This document shows, in pieces, positions 1 through 11,597 of a DNA stretch of 64,000 nt. This DNA is from Athripsodes cinereus. Its lineage: Eukaryota; Arthropoda; Insecta; Trichoptera; Leptoceridae. The stretch lies in assembly GCA_947579605.1 (NCBI GenBank), contig OX388329.1, forward strand, positions 29,986,693-30,050,692, read 5' to 3'. The position numbers and the translations under genes are program-made. The first letter of the stretch is position 1, and each line of letters begins with the position of its first letter. The notes under the pieces were generated by a model. It did not search any database, was not told where the DNA came from, and saw only the letters and a list, made by a program, of their open reading frames with translations.

Positions 1-821
1 GAATTCATTTAATAGGTTCTATGTATTATAATATTGAACGTAATACATTTCATCAAATAATTCCTACTAACATGGGATACTACAATATTATAGGTTCTCC
101 ATTCAAATAACACAAGTCACATTGTAGGTAATCACAGGAAGACAGGGATTTGATTTTCAATAGTACAACTACATACATAGTTACAAATGAATTTAATTAC
201 CTACATTGTTTGTTTATTGTATCTAAAGTAAAGAATTATGCCGTAGATCACCCACTAAAGGATTGGTCTCCCACTTTTTTCGTATGTTTTCGAGTGTTCT
301 GTCCATCATGAATGTTTTAATTTTTGTTTCCACGGAGAGGACAGATTGCATTTTAAATACATGCAACTGATCTGCTAGCTGCCTCACATAATATGGGATA
401 TGCTGCGTTCACTAACTTCACCTATTTCTCTTATAGTTCTCTCACGTAAAACCTTTCAGACTGACTGCACTCATCGCTGAATAGCGATATCGTCCAGCCA
501 ACCGTACCTATTAGAAATCGAACCCAGCACTTTATGTTACTTGTCAGGTGCTCTAACTATTAAGCCTTAGAGGTGTATGGGTGGCCTCTGAGTATTGTAA
601 TTATTACTTGCAAATTACCTACGGTTTCATTGACATCATTCTATCGAATTTGGCTGCAACTATTTAGCTGTTGTGTATCACTGGATACAACCATGTGACC
701 TTTGAATTCGTTATTATTGACTGTTAGCTGGGTATTGCTATTACATGCGTATTGTTAATGCAAAGTTTTTGATTTTCGTATTTAACTGGTTATTTTCGCA
801 CTAACACTAGTGTATTTTATG
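1..821. other. AT-rich non-coding DNA with one dispersed repeat
   Basis: Apart from the dispersed-repeat copy at 242-410 (listed separately) I see no gene, RNA or element here. Open frames are short and low in complexity. Confidence 0.6.
242..410 (-). repeat. Dispersed repeat family B (SINE-like), minus-strand copy
   Basis: Reading the minus strand, the order is a CCCAC-type start, a block about tens of bases on that includes GGAGAGGACAG on the plus strand, the ATGCAACTGATCTGCTAGCTG block, and an end of the form CTCGAAAACA...AGTGGG. The same order recurs in this window near 3885, 9415, 15595, 40640, 43160, 43655, 51735 and 55560, which is what defines the family. It has no coding capacity. 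The 15595 copy has a tRNA-like head, so a SINE is the likeliest class, but I cannot fix the true ends. Confidence 0.6.
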
Positions 822-925
822 TCATAAATAAATAAATAAATAAAAACTTTATTGAAAAAAAAAATATTTCAAATGGCGGGTTTATTGCCGTGGGCAATTT
901 CTGCCAACCAACCACTTTTGACATC
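822..925 (-). mobile_element. LINE 3' tail (CR1/Jockey-like), minus strand
   Basis: On the minus strand this reads a conserved GGTTGGTTGG block, then GCAATAAACCCGCC, a short spacer, CAATAAAGTTTT and a (TTTA/TAAA)n tail. The block order matches other copies in this window at 10785, 24225, 48225, 55285 and 56870 (the last on the plus strand). It is a 3'-UTR remnant of a 5'-truncated non-LTR retrotransposon; no reverse transcriptase is left. The family name is inferred from tail style only. Confidence 0.55.
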
Positions 926-1039
926 AATTTGATATATACAATACATACAAGTGTATGAAAAAGAAGAAAAATATAAATAATAATAATAAATATATATATA
1001 TACAATACTTATACCTACATAAAAATACATATATAAATG

Positions 1040-1102
1040 AATAGGTGGATGGGATGAAGGACAAGGAAGGAAACACGGGATTGTCAGTTAGATGGATACT
1101 AG
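1040..1102 (-). mobile_element. Helitron 3' terminus, minus strand
   Basis: On the minus strand the sequence runs GTTTGGCGGTACGAAGTTCG, then CTGGGTCAGCTAG, ending in CTAG followed by a T. Helitron ends take the form CTRR next to a host T. A close relative of this terminus sits on the plus strand at 57344. Only the 3' end can be recognised, and the 5' TC end was not found. The extent away from the CTAG end is uncertain. Confidence 0.5.
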
Positions 1103-1149
1103 CTGACCCAGCGAACTTCGTACCGCCAAACAATCAATAAGTGATTAAT

Positions 1150-2400
1150 ATTTCTAATCTCTTTACAGACTCCTGTAATTGTCCAAATGTGTCATCGTAA
1201 TGTAAAAAATGAAATTAATTTATGTTGAACATTTATATTTAACTCAGATTTGTTTATAAATTTTCTGCTGTAGGTAATATATGTAGGTACTGATTTATTT
1301 TTTAGGTAGATACCTATTCATTTTAAATTTATAAAAATCCTTATCCACCATTTTTTCAAAATTGAAATTTCAGAATCACAAATGTTAAATTGATAAACAA
1401 TTCTAATTTGAAAAAGTATACAAAAAATTATTCACTTTGTCGGTGTAGGTATAGACAATGTCCAATGACGTCTCTCTCGAAGAACAAATCAATAGTAGAA
1501 TAAAACACTTTTTTTATTTATTTCTATACAAAAACTATTCTTTAAATAGCCAAATCTATAAAAAAACATCATCGTTAATTTTGTATAATTCTCCATATTG
1601 AATTTTTTATTGAAATTAAAAATGTAAGGCGAAGATAATTTTCTTCGTAATTTTTCTTCCTGTGAATTTGTAAGATATTTTAATAGCCTATCGGATATTC
1701 GAGGCGGAGAAGAATTCATCAGAGATCATTCAAATTGATACAGCCATTCTTGAGTTATAAGTGATGTAACTAACACCACTCTCTTTTATATACATAGATG
1801 TATCATGATAGGTATGATTTAATAAATATAAAAACCAATACATAATAATAAATAATAACAAGTTTGTTCCATTGTTATTGAATTCTCATTAATCAAATGT
1901 TTTGAAGTAGATAAGAAATTCAATAAGTCGATACAATAGAATCAATTCAGTAATTTTATTGTAGGTTTATTCATGTTTAATATCACAAGAAACTGTAAGA
2001 TATGCTCGCATACTTGAATTATGTTGATAAATAAAGCAAAATACTATGATCTGTGTCTTATAGGTATATATCATTTCAATATTTGTATTGATATTACATA
2101 CCTAAAGCTACCGAACAATTAAATAAATATTATTCAATGAGTTTGTACTGAAAATAACATGAAAGAAATAGGTATAAATATAAGTACCTATAAATATATT
2201 AATTTTATATTTATATCCACCTTCGTTATCTCTTACACGTTTTCTTAAACAATAAATAGGTAGAAAACAATACTACCTACACCATTCCAATGCCTGCGAT
2301 TTCATGTCAATTTCTCAACTTCCCGAAATATTCTTGATACAGTGTATAATAAGAACTAATAATACTGTTGGAAGACTTGTGTATTTTTTATTTTAAAAAA
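1150..2400. other. AT-rich DNA, nothing recognised
   Basis: No domain, repeat pairing or RNA structure is evident to me. Small open frames such as the minus-strand one at 1489-1719 have no recognisable motif and low-complexity composition, so I do not call them genes. Confidence 0.5.
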
Positions 2401-2423
2401 GGTATACCAGATAGGTATAGTAA

Positions 2424-2590
2424 CCCAGATGGGTTTTGTTATAAATCCAAAAACAACCTTATATAGTGTTTGTAGTTACAAGCTTTAAAAGCTTGTGTCG
2501 TGAAAGGGGAGTTTGTCAGCACCTGGTATCGAACCACGGACCCCTTTTTTACGAAGCCGAGACTCTACTTCCAGGCTACCGACGAACTCA
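2424..2590 (-). mobile_element. tRNA-derived SINE, family A, minus strand
   Basis: On the minus strand it opens GAGTTCGTCGGTAGCCTGGA (A-box region) and continues to a GGTTCGATACC B box, then AGGTGCTGACAAAC, CACGACACAAGC and a 3' body containing TTTTATAACAAAACCC. The RNA polymerase III promoter elements plus the repeated 3' body define a SINE. Other copies lie at 8545, 10895 (fragment), 26052 and 28969. This copy has several changes relative to those, so it is older. Confidence 0.75.
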
Positions 2591-2769
2591 TTTATTGTGA
2601 CTGTTGTCACAATAAAGGACTGTTGTTGTAAAAAAACTAAATTTATCTTTGGTTATCGTATTTATAGAAGTCCTCCGACTTCTCAGATATACGGGCACAG
2701 GATGTAGTTTTGAATCATGTACCTTGTAATTAGAGTTATTCGAGTACACGTATCTTAACCCTCTGCAAC

Positions 2770-3075
2770 TGACGTGAGGTCTGTCAGACACCGCGAAATC
2801 TTTTTTTTGCAACAACGTTGCCATTTTGAGTCCTATCTTTCCGTTTCGCTCAGTAGCTTCCTAAATTCTGTTCTTTTAATCATCAGTACAGTAACGACGG
2901 CCGTCGTGAGTACATGTGTGGATCTATAGCTGATGGGTGTCTGACATACCTCACGTCAGTAATAAATGATGGGTCTGTTAGACCTAACGTCAGTAACATA
3001 GTAATTTTTTCATAGTGTCTCACATACATCAGCTCAGTAAATTCATAGAGTCTACCTAACATCACTTCAATAAAA
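2770..3075 (+). repeat. Subterminal repeats of the piggyBac-like element
   Basis: Units resembling GTCTGTCAGACACC, GTGTCTGACATACCTCACGTCAG (in two pieces), GTCTGTTAGACC with ACGTCAG, and weaker versions are spaced through 2775-3060. A last copy, GTGTCTGTCAGACC with CGTCAGCAG, lies at 3731-3756 near the right end. Repeats of this type close to the ends of DNA transposons usually bind transposase; that role is inferred here. Confidence 0.5.
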
Positions 3076-3104
3076 AAAATTTTTTCAATAAATGGAGAGC
3101 AAAT

Positions 3105-3398
3105 TTCATTTGAGACCTTGCTAGGGAACTTGTTCTTCCTATTATGACACAGCGGGTGTAAAATGAAAAATTGCCGAGAGAATTGCGCAATCATGACTTA
3201 GGACGAGATTTCCCAACTGCCCCTGAACAAAACGAATCTGGGACATCGTGTGAAAGAATATTGTGCAGAATTTTTACGAGTGAATTGAAAAGAAAGATTA
3301 AAGAGTGCGATTCAATTGAAAGGAAGACAAAATATACTCGTTATGCATGCAAAAAACATGTCTGCCTACAATGCTCGGCACAAATTTACCAGGACTGA
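3105..3398 (+). pseudogene. piggyBac transposase C-terminal remnant
   Basis: Translation gives a stretch like DLARELVLPIMTQRV, one stop codon, then LPRELRNH, an acidic/polar linker, and finally RKTKYTRYACKKHVCLQC with SAQIYQD. The end resembles the cysteine-rich C-terminal domain of piggyBac transposases (C..C...C..H/C spacing), with at least one ligand replaced. The catalytic DDD core is absent and an in-frame stop interrupts the linker region, so it cannot be active. Placement inside a TTAA-flanked element supports the assignment. Confidence 0.65.
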
Positions 3399-3884
3399 GA
3401 GGACGTACTTTGAAGCCGATTTTTAGAGAAACCGCTCTAACGATTTTTTTTATTATTTTTTTACATTTTAACAAAAGTTAACAGAAAACAAATTTCTACT
3501 TACTTTTTTTATTTCATGTGTTTTTTTCATTTAATTAATTTTTATAAATTGTTCTCAAAAAAATGGTGATTTTTTATTAGCATTAATAAATATCTTGTAA
3601 TTTCTAATATCTGTTTTTTTTAAACCATATTTTTTCAAATGGTGTCTGCATACATGTCAAATACTCACAAAAAACTAAAAAAATAATCAAAACTTTTTAA
3701 ATAATGGCAATAATGGAACTTAAAATGAGTGTCTGTCAGACCACTCGTCAGCAGAATAATAACTAAAAAGCCACCTCAGTTGCAGAGGGTTAAAGATGAA
3801 TATAAGTACTTATGTTTTCAATACATCAAAATAGACTACGGACACTCGGACAAAATGCTTGCGTACTACTAATCCTATGCCATT

Positions 3885-4105
3885 ACGGCACATCTCATAT
3901 TATATGAGGTAACCAGCAAATTAGCCGCATGCAAGTAACATACAAGTTGTTCTCTCCGTGCCAGTAAAAAAATAAGTTATTTAAGATAGATGGCAAACGT
4001 CATCGCTGAATTTAAGAAATAAAAATCTCTTTGTTTTCTCAAATACCTACCCATTACAGAACACTCAAAAACTTAAGGAAAAAAGTGGAATTCCTAGCGT
4101 ACTTA
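3885..4105 (+). repeat. Dispersed repeat family B, plus strand
   Basis: It contains ACGGCACATCTC, the AGCCGCATGCAAGTAACATA block, CTCTCCGTGCCAGTAAAAAA, GATGGCAAACGTCATCGCTG and a 3' part with ACAGAACACTCAAAAACTTA and AGTGG, in family order. Non-coding. Confidence 0.65.
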
Positions 4106-4109
4106 TTAA

Positions 4110-5280
4110 ATATAATAATCATTATTTTATCTTCAATAATTATTTTTATATAATAAAAAACTATTTTTTTTAAACATTCAAATATTACTATCGAAATTTA
4201 TTATGTCTTCATCTCATTAAAAATTATTTGATCATATTTTTTTCCGAATTATGTAAAATTATTAAATTTAATTTAATTCAATGCTTTATATTTCTCTTAT
4301 TGATGTATTATTAACGTACTCTGTTTCAATACTTACCATTTTATTTCTTGACCTGAAAATTATAATTAACTATTTTCTTTTGACAACTTATTCTAAGCTC
4401 TAGGTACATATTATATTATTATTATAAATTATTCATTTATTATTTTTCTTTTGTTTATCTAATCATTTTAAAAGCATTTTTTTTCTACCTATATATTAAG
4501 TTTTATTCAAAAATACTTATGATTTAACTTTTTTAAATCAATTTATGTACCTGCAGCTACTAGCTGTATTTTACTATTTTCTTCTGTCAAAATATTTTTT
4601 TAGCTTGCCGTTCAAAAGTGCATGAATAAAAATAAATAAATAAAGATAATGTTTTATTTCGTCTCATAAAAATTAATATAATAAGTAAAGTTGACATTTT
4701 TCGTCGCTCAATTGAATACGTTATAGATCCTACATGTGACCGTCTATTAGTTTATATCTTAAATTTTCGCAATAAATTATAAACTTAAGAAAAAACGATT
4801 TATGCAAACGAAGCTTTGCAAAGTAAGACGTATTCTTGAAAATATATTTTAAAGAGTTTTCCCAAACAAATGCCAACATCTCAGAACCCAAAGAACTTTT
4901 CCACATTAATCAAGAAAAAACATTTTCTCTTGTGAAATGTAACATTAATGAAAAACTTTTCATTGTTATTATTGAAATATTAAAATTAATTCTTCGTAAC
5001 ATATTGTTTTATAAAGTAGAGCATATTATAAGGAATAAGTATTCATGTAGATTATTTTATAATCCGTTACCCCTAGAACGTTTGATGTATTTATGTATAT
5101 GAAAACTTTTTATGATAATGGCAAACAAACTACGGTGGTTTCGTCACGTGTATGAGGACAGAATATCAAAGAATATACATTTATATATATATGACTCAGA
5201 GGAATGTTGCTAAAAAAATGGCCTTCCGAAGATCAAATTGAGATGTGTCGAGTTGGAAAGGTACATATTGCCTATAAAAT
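4110..5280. other. Very AT-rich DNA, nothing firmly recognised
   Basis: Poly-T and TAAA runs dominate. A short (AATA)n tail near 4625-4645 could be the end of an old LINE. The open frame at 4836-5102 (88 codons) shows no recognisable domain. Confidence 0.5.
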
Positions 5281-5285
5281 TTTCG

Positions 5286-5445
5286 TAGCTTCTTAATGAA
5301 TGAACAATTATAAAAGTTCATATTGAATGAACAATTATAAAAGTATCACAATATTTCATTCCTGAGTTTTTATTATAAAAATCAAATAAAAAACAAGCTA
5401 GTTTAACTAAGATTCTTTTTTACAAATTGGCGCCCAACGTGGAGC
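5286..5445 (+). mobile_element. LTR retroelement fragment: LTR end plus tRNA-Lys-type primer site
   Basis: TGGCGCCCAACGTGG at 5428-5442 matches the complement of the insect tRNA-Lys 3' end, the common primer-binding site of many LTR elements. It sits 3 nt after a TTTTACA-type LTR end. Upstream is a 27-bp tandem repeat (ATGAACAATTATAAAAGT units at about 5297-5346). No gag or pol follows, so this is a stranded 5' end. The LTR start is not defined. Confidence 0.5.
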
Positions 5446-6595
5446 GTGGAGCGAATAGGAATCGTTTCTTAGTCAATAGTTTTTTCGTCCCCTGATTGAT
5501 AAGACGATAAATTCATACCGAAATTTTCTGAATAATAACATGGAATTAAAATGTGCTATAAAATATTAAATTTCATTTGTGGTAAATAAATATATGGGCA
5601 CCAATATGTTAAGCTATAATTTGAATTTATCAATAATGTATACTATATATATATGTATCTCATATAATTCACTCTGTGTGTATGCAATTTGTTTTGGTTA
5701 TGCCATGTTGAGGATGGGATTATGATATATTTTATTGTTAATGGGCTGTTACTTGTTGTAGTTTGTAAGCACCTTAGCTGAGTCTGAAATGTATCTTTGT
5801 TTATAATAACTTGTATTATTATTTTTTTGTAAAAGTCATAAGCCGGTTTTTCAATAAATACATTAGTAAATACCATGTATTCTACTAATGCGCTATCCAA
5901 AGGGACGATGTATTTGAAGAGATTTTCATTTCAATGTTACATCGTTGGCGTTCGACTGAGAACTTACATTCATACACAGTGTTTGTAGTTACATGCACGA
6001 TACTCATATTCATGGTAAGTTGAACTCGTGGGAAATGTTGTGTGATAGGATATTAATATTCAGATATGTTAATGCGCTACTGAATTAAATTTATGTGTCT
6101 CTGAAGCTTGTACTATTATTATTATTATAACTGATATGAATATTCTCTTATTCCAAGGAAAGACATCTCCGTCAACTATTAGTTAGGTACCTTGTAATAT
6201 ACTCAGATATATCCCAACAGAGTAGGTATACAGATTGTAAAACTTTTCATGTTTCCATGTCAATTAGAGTTTGAAACGAGTAATCAGTTTAATCGAGCAA
6301 AATTATATTTTTATTTTATATAGATAGGTACATATGTATATTTAATTACTCTTAACTGCACATCTATCAAAGACAAATTTGGCAAATGAATCGCGAAGGC
6401 TAATTTTTTTCCAACTAACCTAAGTTTTATCTCTTCATATCATTTAGATATGCAATCAATATCTTTAGTAATGTTTTTTTATTTTAATTATCTATGAATG
6501 TGGATCACATTCTCAAGAACCACCGTGTATCTACCGAGCGACATGCCGAAGGCTTCGATATTTTCTGTTAAAAACCTTAATGACAGCTTCATGTG
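5446..6595. other. AT-rich DNA, nothing firmly recognised
   Basis: A minus-strand open frame at 5643-5900 (85 codons) has no recognisable motif. A weak match to the LINE-tail family (CGCGAAGGCT, CCAACTAACCTAAG) lies at 6375-6430. No gene is supported. Confidence 0.45.
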
Positions 6596-6599
6596 TAGG

Positions 6600-6715
6600 T
6601 ATTTTTCTGGTACAAAGCGGAACTCGCGAAAATGAGAGTTGCGGGTTCAACTACCGTCCGGGGCATTACAGAATAATGTGATGTTGTCTTTTCTAAGCCT
6701 TTTTATGTGTTCAAT
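6600..6715 (+). mobile_element. tRNA-derived SINE head fragment
   Basis: A tRNA-like block contains a good B-box match, GCGGGTTCAACTACC, after an AAGCGGAACTCGCG region, followed by CGTCCGGGGCATTACAGAAT. It is too degenerate in the A-box and acceptor regions to be a functional tRNA, and a non-tRNA body follows. I saw no second copy of this type in the window. Confidence 0.5.
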
Positions 6716-6719
6716 TTAC

Positions 6720-8500
6720 AATTTACGTAAATTAAGAATGATGTAGTTTCCAAATAATATAGAAATATTATCACATTTTTAGTCTTTTTGAGTATTTAGA
6801 GAACCTTTAGAGAATTATCATGCATGCAATTTTACGATTATCATGCCCATAGACACTATAAATTTATTTACTAAGCTATGTTACAAACCAAATAATTGAG
6901 CACCATTTAATTTTATTTATATCTTTCTTATATTCCTATTAAAATGATATTGGATAACAACTTTAATTAAAAAAAAACTCATGACCAAAACCAATAGAAA
7001 CATAGTATAACACATACAACAGATATCTTTGGAGATGCCATGCTAAAATAGAATTAAGCTGCAGAGCTTTCAACACTTTTTGTGCAGAATAATAATAAGC
7101 ATAACAGTATCTAAAATAAGTGCATTTGTTTCACGGAAAAAAGAAAAACAACTTAGAAAAATGAAGAATAATAGCATAATGCAAAGAGCGTGCATTCGCG
7201 AACATTGTTCCACTCGTTACACGACAAGGCTACAAACTAAAGGGAAGTTCACATTTGTTCACTTTCTGTGATCACTCTGGATGATCCTCCAAAATGAAAA
7301 GGTACTGCGAACAGGAATTTCATCAATAGTGATCACTAGCGATGACGGAATAAATCGATTATCACCCGACATATTATTTTTGATGAACGGTCCTTTCACT
7401 GAAACGACCATAAACAAGTTTTATACTATTATTAATTATCTTGTACTCTATGAACTTGTATTGAAAGTCAGAATCATAATTATACAAAGTTGTTATGCTG
7501 TCGAGAATTATATTAATTTGTTTTTAATTTATTTACTGTTATTTTTAATTTTTTTATTTTAATAATTATTTTTTTAACAAAAATACGTTAAACTACATAC
7601 AACATGACCGTGAGTTTTGACATGTCAGTGAAAGCATAGGATGAACAAGTGTGAACAGACGTGTTCACTTTCGATGAACAGGTTTGACACTATGGGTGAT
7701 CATCCAAAGTGACGCATTGTGAATGCTACTTAAGGTAGATGTGTGCACATGAAGTATATATGTAGGTACCCTTTACGAGTTTGCTGTTCAACCTTTTATT
7801 ACACAGGTACCTACTTTTATCATATTATTATTACGTTGTCTGGTGACATGTCGTTACTTTTATTATTATTATTATTATTATCGAAAAAGAAGAAGATTCT
7901 CATATAAAAATTATTCCCCACATATTTTTATAATAAAAGTTACATCTTCACGTTAATACTTTTCCTGTTATGAGATTTTCTCATCCTGTGTCGTTCTTGA
8001 CGTCGTGTGACACCTTTATAACACAATATAATATGAATGCGTGTTTTTTTTTTTTTCAACAAGAGCAATATTGAAATGAATTGAATATTATTTTTTTCAT
8101 ATTATTACCGCATCTTTCAAAAGCTAGGCTGTCTTTGAGGAAATTGAATTTATGTGAACAAATATTGTCATTTCTGTGGCATAAAAAATAGACATTTATG
8201 AACGGTGGCATTCTTCATCATTGTTAAATTAAATATGTTATTTTTTACGTGTGCTTTACGCATATGGTTAAATCTTACTGTCAAACTCAAAGTAGTTATT
8301 TCTGATGTGGTCATTATTTTATATTCAATCAGGCAAATGTTAAACTTACATTTGATTGACGATGAGAGTGGAATCTTTCGTAAGCTTACTAACAAAGTAA
8401 TGAAGTCAGCAATGAAATTACTTAAAATCTTCAATATATTTAATATTAACATTAAACTTTGTAAACTTTTCACTATAAGTTAATTAAATTTCGAGTACTT
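6720..8500. other. AT-rich DNA; possible old MITE, otherwise nothing
   Basis: Segments around 7228-7280 and 7640-7725 share words such as GTTCACTTTC and GATCATCC, which hints at a degraded inverted-repeat element, but the arms do not pair cleanly. A (TTA)n run lies at 7858-7881. Open frames at 7080, 7281 and 8205 lack recognisable domains. Confidence 0.4.
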
Positions 8501-8507
8501 TTGTCAT

Positions 8508-8716
8508 TTTTTTTTTTTTTTTTTTTTTTCTTTTTTTTTTTAAAAAGATATATCTGGGTTTTGTTTGTTATAAACCCAAATACAACCTTATACACCTTTC
8601 ACAGTAAGCTACTAAAAGCTTGTGTCGTGAAAGGGGAGCTTGCCGGCACCTGGTATCGAACCACCAACCCCATGTTCACGAGGCCGAGACTCTACCTCCA
8701 GGCTACCGACGAACTC
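8508..8716 (-). mobile_element. tRNA-derived SINE, family A, with poly(A) tail
   Basis: This is the best copy in the window. On the minus strand, GAGTTCGTCGGTAGCCTGGA (A box) is followed by GTCTCGGCCTCGTGAAC, a GGTTCGATACC B box, GTGCCGGCAAGCTCCCC, the body with GTATAAGGTTGTATTTGG, AACCCAGATATATC and a long A tract (T tract at 8508-8541 on the plus strand). The intact promoter boxes and long tail suggest a relatively recent insertion. Confidence 0.8.
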
Positions 8717-9410
8717 TAATTTAGCTTGACATTTTCAGGAGAACTATTAAAATTAGTAGTAAAAAGTTAACAGTGTTATATTATTATAAAAATGACTTTT
8801 TGCAATATCAACACACAAAGTCTCGATCATCTAAATACTTTGTATTTTTTTTTGCATTTTCACCGATAAACTAAATCGATACACCGTTAATCGATAAACT
8901 AAACTTAATTAAATTGCCATCTTGACTTACTTGAAATTTTAACTGAAGGTTCGTGGAACCTTTGCATTACGCATTTTCAAATCATATTTGTTATTCTCTT
9001 TGAGTTATACAGTATATTATTATAATTGCCACACTCCTTGGGTTTTACACATTTTTTAAAGAGCATTAGATGATTAAGATTCTCGTTCAAAGACTATGGT
9101 GTTAGTAATCTCCACAACTTCATCCAAATTATTTTTATATGTAGGTATATAATATTTTATTTTAGTCTTACCAAATTTAGACTTCAATATAAACGAGAAT
9201 ACACGTTGTGATTTTATGTTACGATTTGAACATTCCCCTTTAAATAAAGTTCTTGCAGTATAAATGTTATAAACAAGATGTGTACACGCTTTGGGGATTT
9301 TTCACAATTTGTGTTGTTGACTCTGTAAATATTATATTGTTTATATGAAGTCAATACTAATCCTTATGTAAATAAATTGAAAAATATACTATAACTACAA
9401 CTATACAACA
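8717..9410. other. AT-rich DNA, nothing recognised
   Basis: No domain, paired repeat or RNA-like structure is visible. Confidence 0.5.
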
Positions 9411-9414
9411 CGGT

Positions 9415-9645
9415 ATATCGCATAAGTGGGGTAGTCAGCATACCAGATACATGCAATAAACATGCAAGCTGTCCTCCACATGCCAACAAAAAAATTAAGA
9501 CATTCAGGATTGGTGGTACACCTCTTCACTGAATTTAAAATATAAAATATCTTTTTTTTCGAACAGTTTTTTTCAGCCTTTTACAGGACACTCGAAAACT
9601 GTTGAAAAAGAGCTGGAGACCAATTCTTTGCCGGGTGTATCAAAA
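9415..9645 (+). repeat. Dispersed repeat family B, plus strand
   Basis: Family order is preserved: AAGTGGGGTAGTCAGCA, ATGCAATAAACATGCAAGCT, GTCCTCCACATGCCAACAAA, ACATTCAGGATTGGTGG, then ACAGGACACTCGAAAACTGT and a TGGAGACCAATTCTTTG end. Non-coding. Confidence 0.7.
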
Positions 9646-9649
9646 GTAT

Positions 9650-10780
9650 TTGGTATTTTGTATTTATCAGTTATCAAAAAGAACATTAAAAGTAAATATT
9701 TTCTTCCGGTTTCGTTTGAAATAACGATTTCTCAAAACGATTCAAGCTTTCGTTAAAGTTTTGGCTATCGTGCAGATCATCGGACCAAATTAAGATCAAA
9801 GCCATCCTTTTTATTATTATTTCTTTATTCGATTTTTATGTGAAAGAACAAAGTTTTGAAGTGTACTTTTAACATAAAACAATGTTTAATAATATCTACC
9901 TACACGTTGTTAGATTTGTCTCTGACAATTAAAATCGAGAGCAAAGACATCAATCAAAACTTATAAGTATTATGGCTGAACGATTTTTCTTTCTACCGAA
10001 GACGCGAGATGAATTATTATTGAGAGATCCCAAATAGGAGACTGCGATGTTACATCACGTTTTCCCGAGCTATCACAGCTGTGGAGTGTTTATGCCCCAA
10101 AGGGACGATAAAAAAAATACCCTAGATTACAAAAGGGCATTTACCAAGAGCAAGAAATATTACTCAGCTAATAATAATAATAAAAATAAACCCGTGAAAT
10201 AAAAATACATAAAAAGTACATAATATTGTAGTATTTTCAAATTAGCGCCGAGGTCGAGTCAAGAATAATAATAAAAAATAAAACATATATTCTCATTATT
10301 AAGTAAAGTAGAAACGGTTTTTTTAACTACATAACAAGTAAACTTAAAGACATTTTCTGATATTAGCATTAAGAATTTCCCTATTACACCTTCTCAAGAC
10401 AATATGCTTCATAAAATAAAACAAGCTAATTACTGAGTTTGAACTAGCAATACCATCCTTCTAAATATTCATATCGATCATACAATGTAATTAAAATTGG
10501 GCAACATACATATATTTTATTTTAAAAAGACAAGCAACAAACACGTTTGTTGAAAGACTTGGTATAGAGTGGGCAAAGATCTTGGAAAAGTCAATGGACA
10601 AAGACTTCTGGAGAAGCAACAAGGGCAAGAGGAAGAAGATACATGATTAATATTGTAAAATTGATATTGATAAACTTGAGAATGATTGAGTAAAACATGA
10701 CAATAAATAGTGTACATCATTCTTATACAACATTTTAATGAGATAGTCCATTCACATATTTGATATGGCCAAGCAATTTT
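9650..10780. other. AT-rich DNA, nothing firmly recognised
   Basis: A short open stretch at about 10551-10647 (plus strand) is rich in Lys and Trp codons and ends at a stop, but it is too short to assign. No other structure is seen. Confidence 0.4.
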
Positions 10781-11045
10781 TTGTTATTTATTTATTCATT
10801 CTTTACTGTTCATTGATAACAAACAATTACATACAATAAACAATTTATTGTAAAAATGAATTTATACAAAAGGCTTGCATATTCTTATCATTACTTACTG
10901 TGAAAGGAGTATAAGGTTGTATTTGGTTTTATAACAAAACCCAGATATATCTTTCATTATAAAATAAATAAAAAAATAATATACAGAGGGCGAGTTTATC
11001 GCAAAGGCGCGATCTCTTCCAACTTACCCAAATTTATTGTGTAAG
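10780..11045 (-). mobile_element. LINE 3' tail, minus strand, split by a SINE piece
   Basis: The left part (10785-10845) has TTCATTCTTTACTGTTCATT and ACAAACAATTACATACAAT; the right part (10983-11035) has ACAGAGGGCGAGTTTATCGC and CGCGATCTCTTCCAACTTAC. Together they match the undivided tail at 55285-55425. The SINE family A fragment at 10895-10955 lies between them, so the SINE probably inserted into the LINE tail. Confidence 0.55.
10895..10955 (+). mobile_element. SINE family A, 3' fragment
   Basis: It carries CTTACTGTGAAAGGAGTATA, AGGTTGTATTTGG and AACCCAGATATATCTTTC, the 3' body of the family, without the tRNA-like head. This is the usual form of a 5'-truncated SINE insertion. Confidence 0.65.
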
Positions 11046-11590
11046 ATGATTGCCGAATTTCTGAACCAACTATCTATCGTTGAGTATATATGTATACTAT
11101 TTATTATGCATATGGTGAAAGTTTTCAGGTAATAATATAACATATGCCTTCCGTTACAATTCATCCCAATAAGAAATTCCATTTCGCTGATTTATTCGAT
11201 ACAACTTATATTCGAATTTGATAATATTCGGAATGTAATAAATGTACACTTTTATGACGGCAGTTGTATCACCTTTTCATTTTAAAAGGTTGATATTGAA
11301 ATTTTATTCAGAATCTCACAATTTTTATTCGTTTCCTTTTCAATAGTTTCTTTTGAAAATATCAGTTTGAGTCTACATGTAAATCAATTTTTAAACTAGA
11401 TTTTTTAAACAAGTACATAATTGATCATTTGAGTACTTTTTATTACTGAATAATTGTTACTAGAAAACTGCCAATTATTAATTGTAAGTTAGAAAAAATA
11501 AAACATTATTCATAATTCACTCAATTTGGCAGTAAGCCAATATATAATTTGGAAAAATTATTTTGACAGAACGTTAAAAAAATATTTAAA
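11046..11590. other. AT-rich DNA, nothing recognised
   Basis: No gene or clear repeat seen. Confidence 0.5.
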
Positions 11591-11597
11591 ATAAAAA

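Larger units (their letters stand above)
2755..3793 (+). mobile_element. piggyBac-like element remnant with TTAA target duplications
   Basis: TTAA at 2755-2758 and again at 3790-3793 flank a 14-bp perfect terminal inverted repeat, CCCTCTGCAACTGA, at both ends. TTAA duplication and CCC-starting ends are hallmarks of the piggyBac superfamily. At about 1.03 kb it is far shorter than an autonomous copy (about 2.4 kb or more), and only the transposase C-terminus survives inside (3105-3398). Several degenerate copies of a GTCTGnnAGAC / ACGTCAG motif lie just inside both ends. Confidence 0.8.

Noticed and set aside
817..1133. Overlapping Phe/Ile/Tyr-rich minus-strand frames
   Set aside because: They translate a LINE tail and AT microsatellites; low complexity.
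6600..6715. Possible tRNA gene
   Set aside because: Only the B-box region is convincing; acceptor and anticodon stems do not form, and SINE-like sequence follows.
10551..10647. Short coding-like run RLGIEWAKILEKSMDKDFW
   Set aside because: Only about 30 codons, no start, splice or family support; could be chance or a LINE scrap.
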